Shown here: positions 36,327 to 49,543 of the stretch, piece by piece
Position numbering within the stretch: position 1 is the stretch's first letter
Layout of the letters: each line of letters begins with the position of its first letter
DNA from: Sambucus nigra
Lineage: Eukaryota > Streptophyta > Magnoliopsida > Dipsacales > Adoxaceae
Direction of reading: 5' to 3'
Length of the DNA: 64,000 bases
NCBI GenBank assembly: GCA_949130495.1
Contig: OX422211.1
Span: 634,541,217-634,605,216 of the forward strand
Program-made: the position numbers and the translations under genes
Notes under the pieces: generated by a model
Told to the model about the DNA's origin: nothing
Databases searched by the model: none
The model's input: only the letters and a program-made list of their open reading frames with translations

Positions 36327-36805
36327 TACTTCCCTTCTAATAACGGAATTTTGTCTCGAAATTCAAAAATAAAGTATACGTGGTAAAAATAATTCTGGAT
36401 ATTTTTCGCGCATCTCATCCTCGCAGTCCTAAGAGACTCCTTGGCGTTATGGTGTTCCCACTGAACACGCACAAGTGGAACTATCTTTGACCTCAATATC
36501 CTCTCGTTATGGTCTAAGATAGCCATCGGTCTCTCCTCGTATGAACTATCAGGCTGTAAATCAATTTGCTCCAGCGCGATGTGGTTGTGAGCCAGCTCAT
36601 CCCAGAGATACTGTCGAAGCAAAGAAATATGGAACATGTCATGAATCCTATGTAAGTGATCGATTAATCCAAGTTTGTAAGCCATTGGCCCAATCCGCTT
36701 AATAATAGGGAATGACCCTACATACCTCGAGGACAACTTCCCTTTTTTCCCAAATCGCAGTATCCCCTTCATAGGAGATACTCGTAACAATACCTGGTTC
36801 CCCAC
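36327..36805 (-). pseudogene. Tekay-like integrase C-terminus with chromodomain remnant
   Basis: From 36805 the frame reads a GKLSSRYVGSFPI / KLGLI integrase C-terminal region and then the SYEERPMAILD ... VQWEHH start of a chromodomain. About 36430 the expected Trp codon is a TAG in the family frame, and the rest of the domain lies in a shifted frame. The chromodomain is therefore broken. Confidence 0.8.
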
Positions 36806-36839
36806 ACTGAACTCCTTGAAGAACCTATTGACATCGGTG

Positions 36840-37560
36840 TAGCTCTTCTATCTATCCTGAGCAACCCATATGCGACTCCTAATCATCTCAATCCTAGTTA
36901 TCGTATCCTGGATCACCTTTGGACCGAGTAGCTTCTTGTCCCCTACCTCTAGCCAACAAGTAGCAGAACGACAAGGTCTACCGTATAGTGCCTCGAATGG
37001 GGCAATGCCAATAGTAAACTGGTAGGAGTTATTATAGAAAAACTCCACCAGTGGAAGGTACTGCTCCCAACCTCTTCCAAAGTCGAGGATACACATCCAT
37101 AACATGTCCTCCAACATCTGATTCATCCGCTCCGTCTGCCCATCCGTCTACAGGTGATAGGCTGAACTTAATTTCAACTCGGTACCCATAGCCTCCTGAA
37201 AACTCTCCCAAAACCGAGATAAAAAAATCTTATCCCTGTCGGACACAATATCAAGGGGCACCCCGTGTAATCTCAATACCTCCGCAATAAAATATGAGCA
37301 TACTGCGCCATAGTAAAATCCATCCATACTAGCAGAAAATGGGCTACCTTAGTCAGTCGTTCCATAATAACCTATATAGAATCGCAACCTCTCTGAGAAG
37401 TAGGCAATCCTATGATGAAATCCATGGAAATACTCTCCCATTTCCACATAGGAATCTCTAGCGGCTGAAGAAACCCTATCGATTTCTGATAGTCCACCTT
37501 TACCAGCTGACAAGTGTCACATTTTGAGGTGAACTCTGCAATATCCCTCTTCATCCCGCT
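36840..37560 (-). pseudogene. Tekay-like integrase
   Basis: The zinc-binding half (SKCDTCQLVK) and the first catalytic Asp block (SMDFIIGLP) are at about 37400-37530. The later core and GRPCRS block are at 36960-37126 in another frame. Stops around 37140-37380 split it. Confidence 0.8.
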
Positions 37561-37684
37561 CCACTAATAATGTCGTCTCATATCCCGATACATTTTATCC
37601 CCACCAGTATGTACCGCAAATCGAGATCCATACGACTCTGTAATCACTGTGTGTTGCAAGTCTTCCCCCTCAGGAATAATCAGT

Positions 37685-39200
37685 CTACCATTGAAGTGTA
37701 AGCCTCCCTCTGAACTCACTGAGTAGGACTCTGCTCCCCTGGCTAAAAGTTGTCGAATGCTCTCCTGAAAAAATGGGTCCCACTGCCTGGGCCGATACCA
37801 CCCTTGTCACAATCTGGGGTATAACGATCATAGCTGACATGAACGATCTAGCAATCACCTCCTGATGACCCAACTCTCTCCATTTAGCCTTCCACACATC
37901 GGCTACCTCACCCCCTGGCTTACGGCTGAACGCATCTTCTACCACGTTAGCCTTCCCCGGATGGTACTGGATCTCAAACTGGTAGTCTTTCACAAATTCA
38001 AGCCACCATCACTGATGCATATTCAAATCCCTCTGAGTGAACAAGTATTGTAGTGACTTTGATCTGTGAATAGGCTAAACTTCTCCCCCAGCAAATAATG
38101 CCGCCAAATTCGAAGTGCGAACACGAATGTCGCCAACTCCAAGTCGTGGGTGGGGTAATTTCTCTCGTGTGGCTTAAGCTGGCAAGAAGCATAAGCTATA
38201 GACCGATCCTATTGCTGTAACACCCCACTAAACCCCTGTAGCGATGCATCAGTACAATTGAGGTACTCCACACATGCCTTGGGGATTACTAAAACTAGTG
38301 TCGAAGTTAGCTTATCCTTCAGCTCATCAAACGCCAACTGACACGCATCATCACAAATGAATGGTACACCCTTACGAGTCAGATTAGTCATCGGATCCGC
38401 AATCTTCGAAAACCTCCAAATAAACCGTCTGTAGTACTCGACTAGGCCCAACAAGCTACGCACCTCTATCGGTGTCGTGGGTTATCTCCACTCCCTCACC
38501 GTTGACACTTTGCTAGGGTCCATTGATATCCCCGACTCAGAAATGATATGCCCCAAAATTGAACCTCTCGCAGCAACAATCAACATTTTTCTTACTTAGC
38601 GTACAGATGAAGCTCACATAATGTCTTTAGGACCCAACGCAAATGCTCGGCGTGCTCCTCCTCGGTACGAAAATAAATTAGGATGTCATCTATGAAGACA
38701 ATGACAAATTAATCTAGGAAATCTCTGAACACCTTATTCATCAAGTCCATAAATATCGTCGACGCATTGGTCAGCCCAAACATCATAACCCAAAATCGTA
38801 GGACCCATATATCATCAGAAAAGTAGTCTTAGACACATCCTACTCCCTGATCCGTAACTGGTGGTAATCGGACCTTGAGTCTATCTTCGAGAAATAGGCC
38901 GCTCATCTCAATTGGTCGAATAAGTCATCAATGCGAGGCAACAGATATTTATTCCGTATCGTAACTTTATTCAACTCTCGATAATGCACACACAATCGTA
39001 AGGATCCATCCCTATTCTTCACAAGCAGAACTGGAACACCCTAAGGTGAGCTACTCCTTCGGATGAAGCCCTATCCCAATAACTGCTCAATCTGATCCCT
39101 CAGTTCCCTCATCTCCGCACGAGCCATACGGTAAGGTTCACGGGCTATCGGTCGAGTGCTCGATGCTAAATCAATCATGAACTCTATCTCTCTACTCAGC
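37685..39200 (-). pseudogene. Tekay-like reverse transcriptase and RNase H
   Basis: Readable fragments are the connection between RT and RNase H (GLVEYYRRFI ... TDASLQGFSGVL, 38209-38463), the RNase H C-terminal block (YHPGKANVVEDAFSR, about 37930-37980) and decayed RT core to 39200. Many stops and frame changes make it non-functional. Confidence 0.78.
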
Positions 39201-39217
39201 GGTAGTCTCGGAATATC

Positions 39218-39670
39218 CTAAAATACGTCGACGAACTTCCTAACAATCGAAATCGAATTAAGAGGAATCACCACTCTCGTAGAGGTCTCCTCTTCTGTAT
39301 GATATAAATGAGTGGAAGATCCTCCCTCGGGGCGAGGCATTGCCACTAAAAATATCTCGTGGCCAAGGATAGCAAAAATAATGCTCCTACTAAAGTAGTT
39401 AATCACGACCCTATACATGGCTAGCCAATCCATGCCAATAATGGCGTCGTAATCAGACATATCCAAGACAAGCATGTTAGCAGGAAACATGAGGCTCCCA
39501 ATCTCAATACCCACACCACGACATATAAAGAAAATAAATGTCCCATTACCCAACGGTGAGTCTACACACGTAATAGTACTAGCTGCAGTATCTAATAACC
39601 CCATATAACGTGCAAATCTAGTGGAAATAAATGAGTGTGAAGCTCCCGTGTCATATAAAATGCACCCTAG
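39218..39670 (-). pseudogene. Tekay-like aspartic protease
   Basis: LYDTGASHSFIS at about 39630-39655 is the protease active site, in frame with the 128-residue stretch that follows (DYDAIIGMDWL near 39445). The frame is the longest intact piece of this pol. Confidence 0.8.
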
Positions 39671-39889
39671 AGTCCCCTAAATATAAAGCACACCCTCAAT
39701 AGCGGGTGGATCATGTGGGACTACGGCCTGGTGGAAATTATAAACACGCCCGTACTGTATCCGCCCCTGTTGAATCGAAACTGCGAGAATGGCAGGCAAA
39801 GATGGGACTAGTGCTGGTGCTGGCGCTGGGAGGGCGGCGGGAAATATCGGTCTCTGGGGATACTGACAAGCACCATGCTGCTGCTACTG

Positions 39890-40991
39890 GACCCTATCCT
39901 TTTGCGAGCAGTACTGACGTTTATGGTCAGTGTTGCCGCAAATAAAACACCTACCAGTAAAATTTCCTCCCCTCTGATTCTGCTGTCGCCGACCCTTTTG
40001 CCATTACCACCCCTCCCTTGGCCCTGATGGCCCTGCTATAACTGTTGTTGACCTGGGTGGCCCTACTGACCCTAGTGGCTATACCTGAAACCTTCTGCCC
40101 CTGACGGAAACCCCCTGCTCTAAATCTCTTAGAAGAATCCCCTTGAAGGGAACCCTGCGCCCCCTGTCTCGGCTGACTCTGAGCTACTGGTGACCCACTG
40201 GCACTACATCCCACGGTCCTACCCTACTAGCTGGACTCTATAACTCGCTTGCTCCCCTTAACATGGAAGCGATGATCCTGGCAGTGTAGTAAAGTAGCAT
40301 TCAGTACATCTGTATAGGACTGTAAGGAAAGGTTACCCAAATGATGATGTCTAATCCTCCAAGTTAGGTCGTCTATGGACATCTTAATCTTCTTCTCTTT
40401 AGTAGGGACCTCAACTGGCACCAAGTTTACCAGTCTAGTAAAATCCTCCTCTTATTCATCTACAGTCTTCCCCTCTTGGGCCAGGTCCAGTGATTTCAGC
40501 ATCATCTCAGTCTGAACGAAGAAAGGGAAATATTTACAGTCAAACTGCACCCAGAAGTCCTGGATCGTCAAAACATCACGCTCCTCTGTAGTAGTAGTAG
40601 TGGACTCCCACCACTGTAATGCTGCTCAAACTACCTTAAAGGTAACTAATATCTGCTTTTGCACCTCCGTGCACTCATACAGCCGCAGGTGCCTCTGTAT
40701 GTCCTTTTTCCCTTGGTTGGTTGCCACAATATTTGAGCTCCCCGAGAACTCTGGAGGGTGTGCCTTTTGGAAGGCATCTCTGACTCATTCCTAAGCAGCA
40801 GGGAATGCGTGTATCGGGGCAGGTGCCACTGCCAATGCTTGTGGTGGGGTCTACTGAACCACGACTAGCGCTGCATTAACTTCCTGTGAAACTATAGCAA
40901 CATCCTCGACAGCATTCATCGTACCCAGGGTTAGAGATGGCTGCGGCTCGGGATGGGCATTTTTGGACCGTGATGCTCCTCTTGGAGGCAT
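39890..40991 (-). pseudogene. Tekay-like gag
   Basis: A plausible start is MPPRGASRSK at 40991. Retrotransposon-gag blocks are readable (HPPEFSGSS; ALQWWES; FTRLVNLVPVEV) and interrupted by stops. The C-terminal knuckle CFICGNTDHKRQYC (39908-39949) keeps the full CX2CX4HX4C pattern. Confidence 0.78.
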
Positions 40992-41175
40992 CTGAAATGA
41001 GAGAGAATTTAGAATTCCACAGTTCAATAAATTTTAATATAGTTGAAGACGTATATAAAAATTAAGAATGCAACAATCCTAATAATAGGGCTCTATATCA
41101 AAGAACGCTAAGCTGGAAGCATAACAAGCCGTACAAATCCTAAAGGACTCTAGAACCTGATACTCTGATACTACC

Positions 41176-43990
41176 TGTGACACCCCGCCTAATTAAATAC
41201 TGGGTGATCAGTCATTTATTAAATTAAATCAAATTATCCAGTTGGTTCAGTCTTAGCATCACTATCGAAGAAAATTTATTTTATTAACCACCTAATAATT
41301 AATTAAGCTAGTGTCAAAAGATTTTGTCCAATAATTAAAATCAATTAATTTAGCCATTCACACATTCACTAATTTTTTTTGAATAAACAATTTATGAATA
41401 AACCACCATCTAACTGAAAATGATAAAGCTGACATAATCAATCCAATTAATAAAATCCAAACCACTAATCGTAATACTACCAAATCCAACTCAAATTGAA
41501 ATACTAAAATGAAAAGAGTATAATGTTTCTCTAATATAAATAAAATGAGAATGGGCGACACATTCCCTAACTGAGAAGCCTAAATCAAAGAACTGAAATC
41601 ATAAATGTGGAGGCGTCTAGATACGAGGACCTGCAAATCCCACAATAGCTGCAGAACGTCAAAAGATCCAACAGTCTAAGCCTGATGTCCCTGTGGCTGG
41701 ACACCTAAAATAATTCACAAGAAAAGAGATATTGCAAGAGACGGGTCAGAGCCTGAGTGTAAAATATTTTAAAACAATTTAGCAAGTATTTAAAAATTGC
41801 TATAAAATAAATATTATGTGCATGTTAGCTTTTCGAGCACTCACTTGAGATTCTCACCTCACAATTATTGTGCACGCCTAACATATCTCTACCCGTCCTA
41901 ATTATTTTTATCACACCTAACTAGGTCGTAGCCATAAGCCTTCTAATACTCAACCGTAGCAATAAGCCGTATTCCCCACATACTATTATTATTAAATATT
42001 CCCGCATTTACTATCCTAGGTAAAATTCCACAATAAGGTTAAGAATTCATATTATTGATTCAGTTCCATTAACATACTCATCTACATATTCACACGATAG
42101 ATTAAATCACAAGTATTTGTTTTCCAGCATGCTATTATAAATAAATACTAATACGGCACAACTAGACTCAGCTACCGTGCGTGCATACTCTACTATCAAT
42201 TCTCAGTACATCTCGTATTGAATAAGGACAATCAGTTCAGAATCACTCTCGAACTATATAAATACAAGTCACACATATTGGAGGCGAACATAGTTCTAAG
42301 CCTATGGGCTACGCACATACCTACGCACCCATATGACCGTCAACACTATCATTCTCACAGATTACCCGTACCTAGGTTCTTTGTTCTGAGGCAATAATCT
42401 AAATCCACCTCGAAGGCTACTCAAGATAAGACTGTCCTCTTTTTAAGACCTCCCATGATAGTAAGTATGGTACGTATGTCATACATAGAAATAATAGTAT
42501 TATAGGTATTCACACAAACCCATCAAGATAATTAGGTATACACATAACCCAAATATTTTAGTTCGTGCGTAGTATTATTCTCATTACAACTTACGATTTA
42601 CTTATTTAATTACAAATGCTCTCTCTCTTAATTCTCAAGGAGAACTCACCGCTCCAAACACCAAAAGTTTTATTCCCAAATAGATTTAATAACTCTACCC
42701 TATACTGAAATTAATTCCACATTATTTAATCTCACTTGAATTAACTATGTTGGACAAATTGGAACCAAAACGATTTTTTTTGAAATCTTGACACGTCGCC
42801 TAAATGAAACTGCATCTCGTTTGAACGAGATAGAAGGTCCTTTGAACGACCTATCTCATTCGAACGAGATGATGCTGTTTCGTCCCCAACATCTACCTGT
42901 TACGTTTTCCCACCATTTTGAACCCGAAAACCTTTACTGTTTACTCCCAAACTCCTAACAATCAATTCCAAACATTTTTTCAACATATAGGGACAATTTT
43001 TAACAACCTAGAATTATTAAATCCTTGACTAACAACCCTAAAATCTGAAATCCCCAAATTCATATACATTCGAACCCTAGTTCATCAATTTTCAGTTCAA
43101 GCATTCTAACCCCAGATTTAATCATCAATGTTCATCATAAATTCGTGATTATTCTTCTGACTACATAAACAAATCAATTTCATATCAATTCAGTCCTAAT
43201 TTATGCGTTCACACATCATTGTTCATTAAAGTTCCATATAATTCAAGGGTGTTTATCACCTACACTAACATGAACATGATTATTGCTACAGATTTGTAAG
43301 AACTAAATACTTATCTCACAAAAGAAGTTATGATCCATTGATTTCATCGGTATGGTTTCGATCCTTTTTCTCCGATCTACGCAGTGGTGGTCTCGGTGGT
43401 GAGACAGGTGCACTGGTGGTGGTTCTGGCCCTAGAAACCTCTCCCCCTTCCCCCTTTTTGGCCTTTCTGTGTCTAACACTGATAGCCCTAATTTAACCCA
43501 CTTACCTGACTTTTATTTCTTTAATTTTTGTCATTAATTATACTCCAAAAATACAATTTACCAAAACGCCCTCTCGGAATGCCGGTTTGGCCTAAAACTC
43601 TCCCGGGACCCAAACCAAACCCCAGATAGATTTTTCTGACTATTTCGACCTTGCCGGACACATTGGAGCACTCGAAATGAACATTTGAATGAATTATAAA
43701 TAATTTACTTTTTACTCCATTAATTTAGTTTCGACACGACTAACACGCGCGTCTCGACTTAATTACCGTAATTATCATATTTCTCACTCGTGATAATTCT
43801 CATAAATTCACAATTATATATTACTTTATTCTCTCAATAGTATTCACTTGTATTCTCATCAATAAATAATAACCCTTATCTCACTAAATAATATTTATTT
43901 TAATCCGGATTAATTATTAATTAAATTTCTCATATTTAAATTCTAATTAATACCTTGTTTTAAAAATCTTAAAAATTACGGGGTATTACA
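41176..43990 (-). repeat. 5' LTR of the Tekay-like element
   Basis: 2815 bp, partner of 32983-36326, without the MITE. Near-palindromes lie at 42814-42831, 42835-42852 and 42853-42870. Confidence 0.9.
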
Positions 43991-45328
43991 TTACTTACAT
44001 TAAACTTTGGAAATCTCACCCAAGGATATATAAAATGATTCCTTTGAACTTATTTGATAACCCAAGGTCATCACCAAATTTTTCGACATCCCATTATTGG
44101 ACACAACCGATTCCACAAAATCTAGCCTGATTGTTTCCCTAAGGTCACCAAATATACCCAAACTATTGTCACTGTGATTATATAGGAATTTATCGGCCAT
44201 AATTTCTACAAATCGGTCATGCCCTAAGACGTATTGGTATTTGTGTCATCGATTGCCAACCATTCACTTAAATATTAATTGACGATTCTCTAACATGGTA
44301 AGTCATAGTCATTGGAAACCTCAAGGCATCACAACAAGTTGACCTTTCATTCTAAGGATACCCCCAAGGACTTCTTTACTAAAACTAACGTTATGCACCA
44401 CGCATTGAACCACAAGATGACACCACTAAGGATTTTGGTAGGATATAGGACATTGTGTATAACCAATGTATGATGTATCTTTAGGTCTAGACTAACGATG
44501 TCGCTAAAGATCATATTCATCAAATGTTACATCATTCTTCCAACCACTCCTTCAAAGGGCTACCTAAGGTTCACTCCCTTGTTACTACAACTCATCATTG
44601 TCACACACGTGACCCTTTGTCATGAATGGATCGTAACTCTAATCACGGCTTATAAGATACATTCATCGGCCAACAATCACTAAGGCATTGACCCACAAGG
44701 ATAGCATCCTATCAAAGAAGACTGAATGTACCTATACTCAAGAGTTGACACACACAAATTTACATGCACATCGAATTATCCATCAATCATGGTATTACTC
44801 TAAGGATTGAATTTGCCTACTCATATCATTGGCATTGACCATTCATAAGTGCCGCACCTAAGGACTATATTCATTTTGAAATCATAAATCATTATTACTT
44901 AATTACGACACTCTAACTATCAATTTCTATAGTTGACTATACACAATTTTTGCCACCTTCCTAATGGGCGTCACTTCACTCTATTAACATATCAAAAGAC
45001 TATACATCATCAAAGGCTGGAACATAAACATCTCACACTAAAAATCACGGTGTCACTACTACTGGCTTGCATGGACACCCATAAATTACTAACATATCTA
45101 ATCAGAAGCGCGAAAGAGATTAATAACAACCAATTTGATCATGTGCCACGTGGAACTAGCTTACTTGTCGTGCTAACCTCTTTGACTTCACCATCGAGGA
45201 CATGAACTAAATCGTCACCAATAACCAATGTGGCCGGCTCAAAACCAACATCGACGTTAAAAGATCCACTTTCGACCTCACCACATAACTCCCGAAAGGA
45301 GCCTTAAACCTAGAGCTTTGTCACCATT
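43991..45328. other. Internal DNA of the old gypsy-like element (right part)
   Basis: Lies between the Tekay-like 5' LTR and the 5' LTR of its host element. No gag or pol domain is recognised on either strand. Confidence 0.5.
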
Positions 45329-45721
45329 TGTAACGCCCTGGCCCAGATTTATGGGTTACCCGTAGTCAACTCAATTCAACCCAAGCATTAGGTGTGAAGT
45401 ACAATGAAACAACCTATAAAATGTAGCTAATCCAGTTTTATTTTAACTAACGTTTCACTTGTTAGCATGCAATTTAGATTTCAAATTAAATTACGTGAGG
45501 GACCGATGGGAAGCATCCCCAAAATTCAAGCATACAGCGCTACTAACGTAAAGTAAAACATAAAGCTTACCGAACACACTCTCAAAGTATGAAACTGCGT
45601 ACTACCTGCCATAATAATGAAGAGGGAATGAACCGAATGCTCAGTGGGAATATACAACATTGCAATATAGAATCGAACGGCGAAAAGAGACTCAACACAT
45701 TTTAACTACATGTAAATGAAA

Positions 45722-45781
<60 letters not shown>

Positions 45782-46063
45782 TCAAGTGAGGTCTCTCAGT
45801 TTGAGGTCCCTGAATGAGGTCCATTTTTTTAAAATAGTAAAAAAAATATATTGGGGTTGATTTTTTTTATGATTTTTAAACATTTCAGTAGGACCATAAA
45901 AAAAATCAGTTCAAAATGAATTTTTTTACTATTTTAAAAAAATCGGTCAAACTTTGTCAGTTTTTAACAGCTTAAAAAAAATCAACCCACGGATTTTTGT
46001 TTACTATTTTAAAAAAATGGACCTCATTCCGGGTCCTCAAACTAGGACCTCACTTGATCCTTT

Positions 46064-46099
<36 letters not shown>

Positions 46100-46707
46100 G
46101 CCTTAATGCATGAAACCGCTTTTATACAAAGACGTTACTTATCCCGATTAATTCACCTAAATCTTAATAAAGAACTTCATCTTTCTTAACATAACATTAT
46201 CCCTTTATTTGACACACACGGTTAAATACTTGAAACAACTATGCTTTGTTTAATCAGAAACCATTTCTTTATCAAAATCGCCCTTTTCATGTAAAACAAT
46301 CCACGATAGTATTTTCATTGAAAATCACCCTTTCAACACACACGAAAACCTCATTGGAAAATACTTATTTAACTTTCGAAAAACCTTTCACAAACACACT
46401 CTTGTGTTAATTATGGGTTAAAGCTTTAGGCTTCTTAATGATCCACTTAACCACTATACTTTACCTTTTTTTACTTTATGGACATTAATCAATTTACACA
46501 TTACTAATCCACTTAATCTATTATCGAAATATTTATTAATTCGTTCAAGTTAGGTTGTCTTTATACATTTTACCACACAACCCATTTCTTGGTATGTTAC
46601 ATATTCCATTATATTTTTCTCAAAATTTCCCAATAACCGCGTACTTTAACGGGCTCCACACTACCGACGATGCCACCATATGCTCTGGCTAGTGGTTTTG
46701 GGTCTTT
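45329..46707 (-). repeat. Partial 5' LTR of the old gypsy-like element
   Basis: It aligns with 19472-20510 (shared TTATGG-TTACCCGTAGTCAACTC, AATTACGTGAGGGACC and CATATGCTCT blocks) and stops matching after GGGTCTTT at 46707. A MITE lies within. Confidence 0.78.
45765..46066. mobile_element. MITE with ~60-bp inverted repeats in a TA microsatellite
   Basis: ATCAAGTGAGGTC...TGAGGTCC arms at about 45781-45845 mirror 45998-46060. The matching LTR at 19874-19900 has an uninterrupted TA run, giving the empty site. TA on both sides would suit a TA-targeting superfamily, but the TA run makes the duplication unprovable. Confidence 0.8.
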
Positions 46708-47070
46708 GGGATGAAATGTTTGACCAAATCTTTTAAGTGAGTTGTAAGGCCCAGATCCATTTCAAAAACCGGCGTAGTATTTTTTTAATACGTGAGAACC
46801 GTCAATAGCTTGCTTATCCGTGTAGAGTGTAGAGATTTAAAATTCCAAAATTGTCCTAGGAACCTGTTCCTCATCATTTGCGCGAGATTCAAGCACAACG
46901 CTGGCTCAAGCAACCGTTACTTTGGTGTTTCAAGTGTTTCTTGTGTGCGACTTCTCTCCTTGAGCCTTCCTTCTTGCTCTCCACACTTCCATAATTCCCT
47001 TGTAAGTCCCTCTAATCTACTCCTTTTATTCACTATTTTATCTCTATTAATTGAAGTCTTTTTCTTCATA

Positions 47071-47354
47071 GATCTCCTTGATAACAAAACTGCTACAGAG
47101 CTTAGGAAAACTTACAATATTCCAGAGTGTGTGGACATCGAATGTGTCCCTATGCCCAAAGATGTAAGGGATATAGAAGATGGATTTTGCCACACTCTGC
47201 TCATCGTATAGGGGGGTTTAACTTTCCCCCGAACCCTTTTTTAAGGTTTTTCATGTACTTTGATGTCGAGCCTCTCCAATGTGCCCCAAATGTGTGGAAA
47301 ATAGTGAATGGGGTATATAGGATTAATGAATTATATGGGACCAACTTGGGGATC
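47071..47354 (+). pseudogene. PF04195-like (putative gypsy-type transposon) gene fragment
   Basis: After a probable acceptor (TTCATAG) the frame reads an N-terminal block (ATELRKTYNIPE ... PKDVRDIEDGFC) and, after a frameshift at the G-run near 47212, a block of the type FNFPPNPFLRFFMYFDVEPL ... PNVWKIVNGVY. That pattern (PLHPF ... APNAWR) is the signature I associate with the plant Transposase_28/PF04195 family. The gene is cut at 47355 by a CACTA-type end. Confidence 0.55.
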
Positions 47355-47690
47355 CACACACCAAAACTGCCCACTTGTCAAGGTCTAAAACCATGACAAG
47401 TCAAACTTATTAAGGTCTAAGACCGTGACAATTTTGGGGGTGGCGAAGAAATTTGTCACGGACTTATCATGGTTAAAGTCCATGAAAAGTTCTAGATTTG
47501 TCACGGACTTTGACCGTGATAAGTCCGTGACAAAGAAAAACTTATCACGGTCAAAATCCATGACAAGTCCATGACAAAGTAAGACTTGTCACAGACCTTA
47601 ACCATGACAAGTCTGTGATAAGTTTTCTTTGTCATGGACTTGTCAGGTCAAAGTCTGTGATAATCTGGGCAGATTTAAAAACAACTGTTG
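47355..47690. mobile_element. CACTA terminal and subterminal repeats
   Basis: Starts CACACACCAAAACTGCCC, one base short of the CACTACACCAAATCTGCCC end seen at 52437-52455. It then has more than ten direct and inverted copies of a TGTCACGGACTT / AAGTCCGTGACA-type motif. A partial opposite end (GGGCAGATTT) lies at about 47668. It is either the 3' end of the CACTA carrying the genes to the right, or a separate miniature element. Confidence 0.7.
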
Positions 47691-47949
47691 GGCAGTATAG
47701 CCACTGCCACTGCCACTTTCCAAGAGTATATTTCTACCTATTATATCAAATTTTAACCTATCCAAACAGCATATATATCAAGCAGCATTCAATATTCAAT
47801 GACTAATACAAATAAATAAAAATATCCATAACCAAATCCAAAGCAACATGTAAATATCCAAAACAAAAACCAAACCAACATTTGAATATCCATAACCAAA
47901 TGAAAAAAATACAAACAATATCCAATATTCAAATAAAATAAATACGAAT

Positions 47950-49543
47950 AATGTCATAGAGTAGGGTCTATAATAAATTGGAGGAGGAAGGAAGGCCACG
48001 CGACATATGCATTGAGACACCCATTAATTCGTCTAACGCCGCATTGTTCTTGCAACCACAAAGGTGAATTCTCCTTTTTGGCCAAAATATGCGTGACGAG
48101 CACCTTTGCCTTAATGTCTTGCAGGGGACGTCCATGAATCAACATACCCGAGAGGGTGCCCGGGTCCCTCATCCCCCTCGCTATCGGTACCCAACCAAAT
48201 AAGTCTATTAAAAATGCTCTTGGCCAACCGATTGTTTACATAGGCCGTTCGGTCGGGGTCAAGATGGGAAATGAATCATATAAGGGAAACGAGTCTGTGT
48301 GTACCGGTGATGAAGAAGTGACGTCCTCGTTTACCTTCTTCCCCTTTCTCTTGACCTTATCGGAGGTTCCCTCGTCGGAGGTTGATCCACACTGACGCTT
48401 CATGAAGATGTACATTTTTAGGACCATGGCCTCCAACCTTGATAGCTTATCATCATGGGGGTCCACCTGACGAGCCAACACAGTGTTTCTTGTCTCCATC
48501 CCGATGATCCTCGACTTCCCCACCCGAGAGCTCACCCCCTAGTCCTCCCCTTGTGATCCTCCTCGAGCACTTGGCTGAGTGCGTCCATAGCAAAAAATGC
48601 TTTGTAGGTATCACATTTCTTTTCATGCACTTCCTTAAGCTTTGCCTAAAACAATAAAAAGTACACGACTAGTTAATTAAGTTAATAAAAAAATTATAAC
48701 GTAATTAAAAAAATTAAATAATTATAACTTAAAATCATGGCATCAGCGCTCGAGGACACCTCCTTATCTTTGCCCTTCTTCATCCGAATTGCGACATAGG
48801 CATCGATCGCGTATGGACTACCCCCAGGGACACTCCCTATCTCCTAAAATAAAATAATGCAGAATTAGTAAGTAAAGCAAAGCAATGCTAACTTAGAATA
48901 ACATAAAACAAAATTAAAAAAAAAAAAAAAAAAAAAAAACTTACCATCCTGTGCTCCACCTCGGCATAAGACGTCCGCCCGGATTAGTGCATGTCCACCT
49001 TTTTCTCCCATTTTTCCCTCCCCGATTGATAAGATACCAATTTTTGCTCATTAATCTCATTATCGACAAATTGTTGCCGCTGTGCCAATGAGATCGGCTC
49101 CTTCGATGGGACAGTGTCACGTACTCCCATAATGGACACCCAGGTCTTCCCAAAGTATCATGCCCGCATGTTTTTCTTCCATGTCTTATATTGATCCCTC
49201 AACTGTTCCAATGTGAAGTCGCGAATATGTGAGGGCAAGCCGAATCGATCATGTCAAACAAATACAAACCAAAAAGAAAGTAAGTGTTAGTTGAATTAAA
49301 ATATATATATAAATACACTACTTGTAGTGCCCCCCAGATGGCCATCTTGAGCTCATTTGGCACGAACCTCCAATCAGTGAATCCCGGGCCGATGATCACC
49401 TTCAGCAACTCCACAGATGTAGCCAGTAATGTCATCTTATTCTCGCTGACGGATCCCAATTTACCCCATTTGGGGGGCCTAGTGGCCGAGGAGCCCTCGT
49501 CGCCTCCGCTACCGCGCTGCCTTGATGAAGACATTTTCTGCAA
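47950..49543 (-). pseudogene. CACTA-associated gene, Ptta/En/Spm type
   Basis: The first exon from 49543 (MSSSRQRGSGGDEG ... PPKWGKLG ... FTDWRFVPNELK) ends at a probable donor near 49320. Later pieces are at 49100-49240 (SHIRDFTLEQLRDQYKTWKK type), 48780-48840, 48540-48650 and the C-terminus at 47960-48172 (RDPGTLSGMLIHGRPLQD ... VAWPSFL). Order and spacing match the second gene of plant CACTA elements (PF03004). A stop between 49153 and 49199, and frame changes, indicate decay. A 24-base A run lies at 48916-48939. Confidence 0.65.

Larger units (their letters stand above)
32983..43990 (-). mobile_element. Decayed Ty3/gypsy chromovirus (Tekay/Del-like)
   Basis: LTRs 32983-36326 and 41176-43990 (TGTGACAC ... 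GGGGTATTACA on the plus strand) enclose gag, protease, RT, RNase H, integrase and a chromodomain remnant on the minus strand. The flanks are CTACT and TTACT, a target duplication with one change. The primer region beside the 5' LTR reads GTATCAGAG, a degenerate initiator-Met site. LTRs are roughly 10% different in the stretch I compared and pol has many stops, so this is an old insertion. It lies inside the gypsy-like element 19472-46707. Confidence 0.9.
19472..46707 (-). mobile_element. Old non-autonomous Ty3/gypsy-like element, host of nested insertions
   Basis: The 3' LTR runs from TGTAACACC at 19472 to GGATATTACA at 31123. A homologous 5' LTR starts with TGTAACGCC at 45329 and is recognisable to 46707, where similarity stops. 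The purine tract on the minus strand beside 31123 (AGGAGGGAAGAA) and a degenerate primer site beside 45329 (TGGTGACAAAGCTC) support minus orientation. The element's own internal DNA (31124-32982 and 43991-45328) shows no gypsy protein domain, so it is a large derivative without genes or a heavily decayed copy. The far end is truncated or displaced. Confidence 0.75.
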
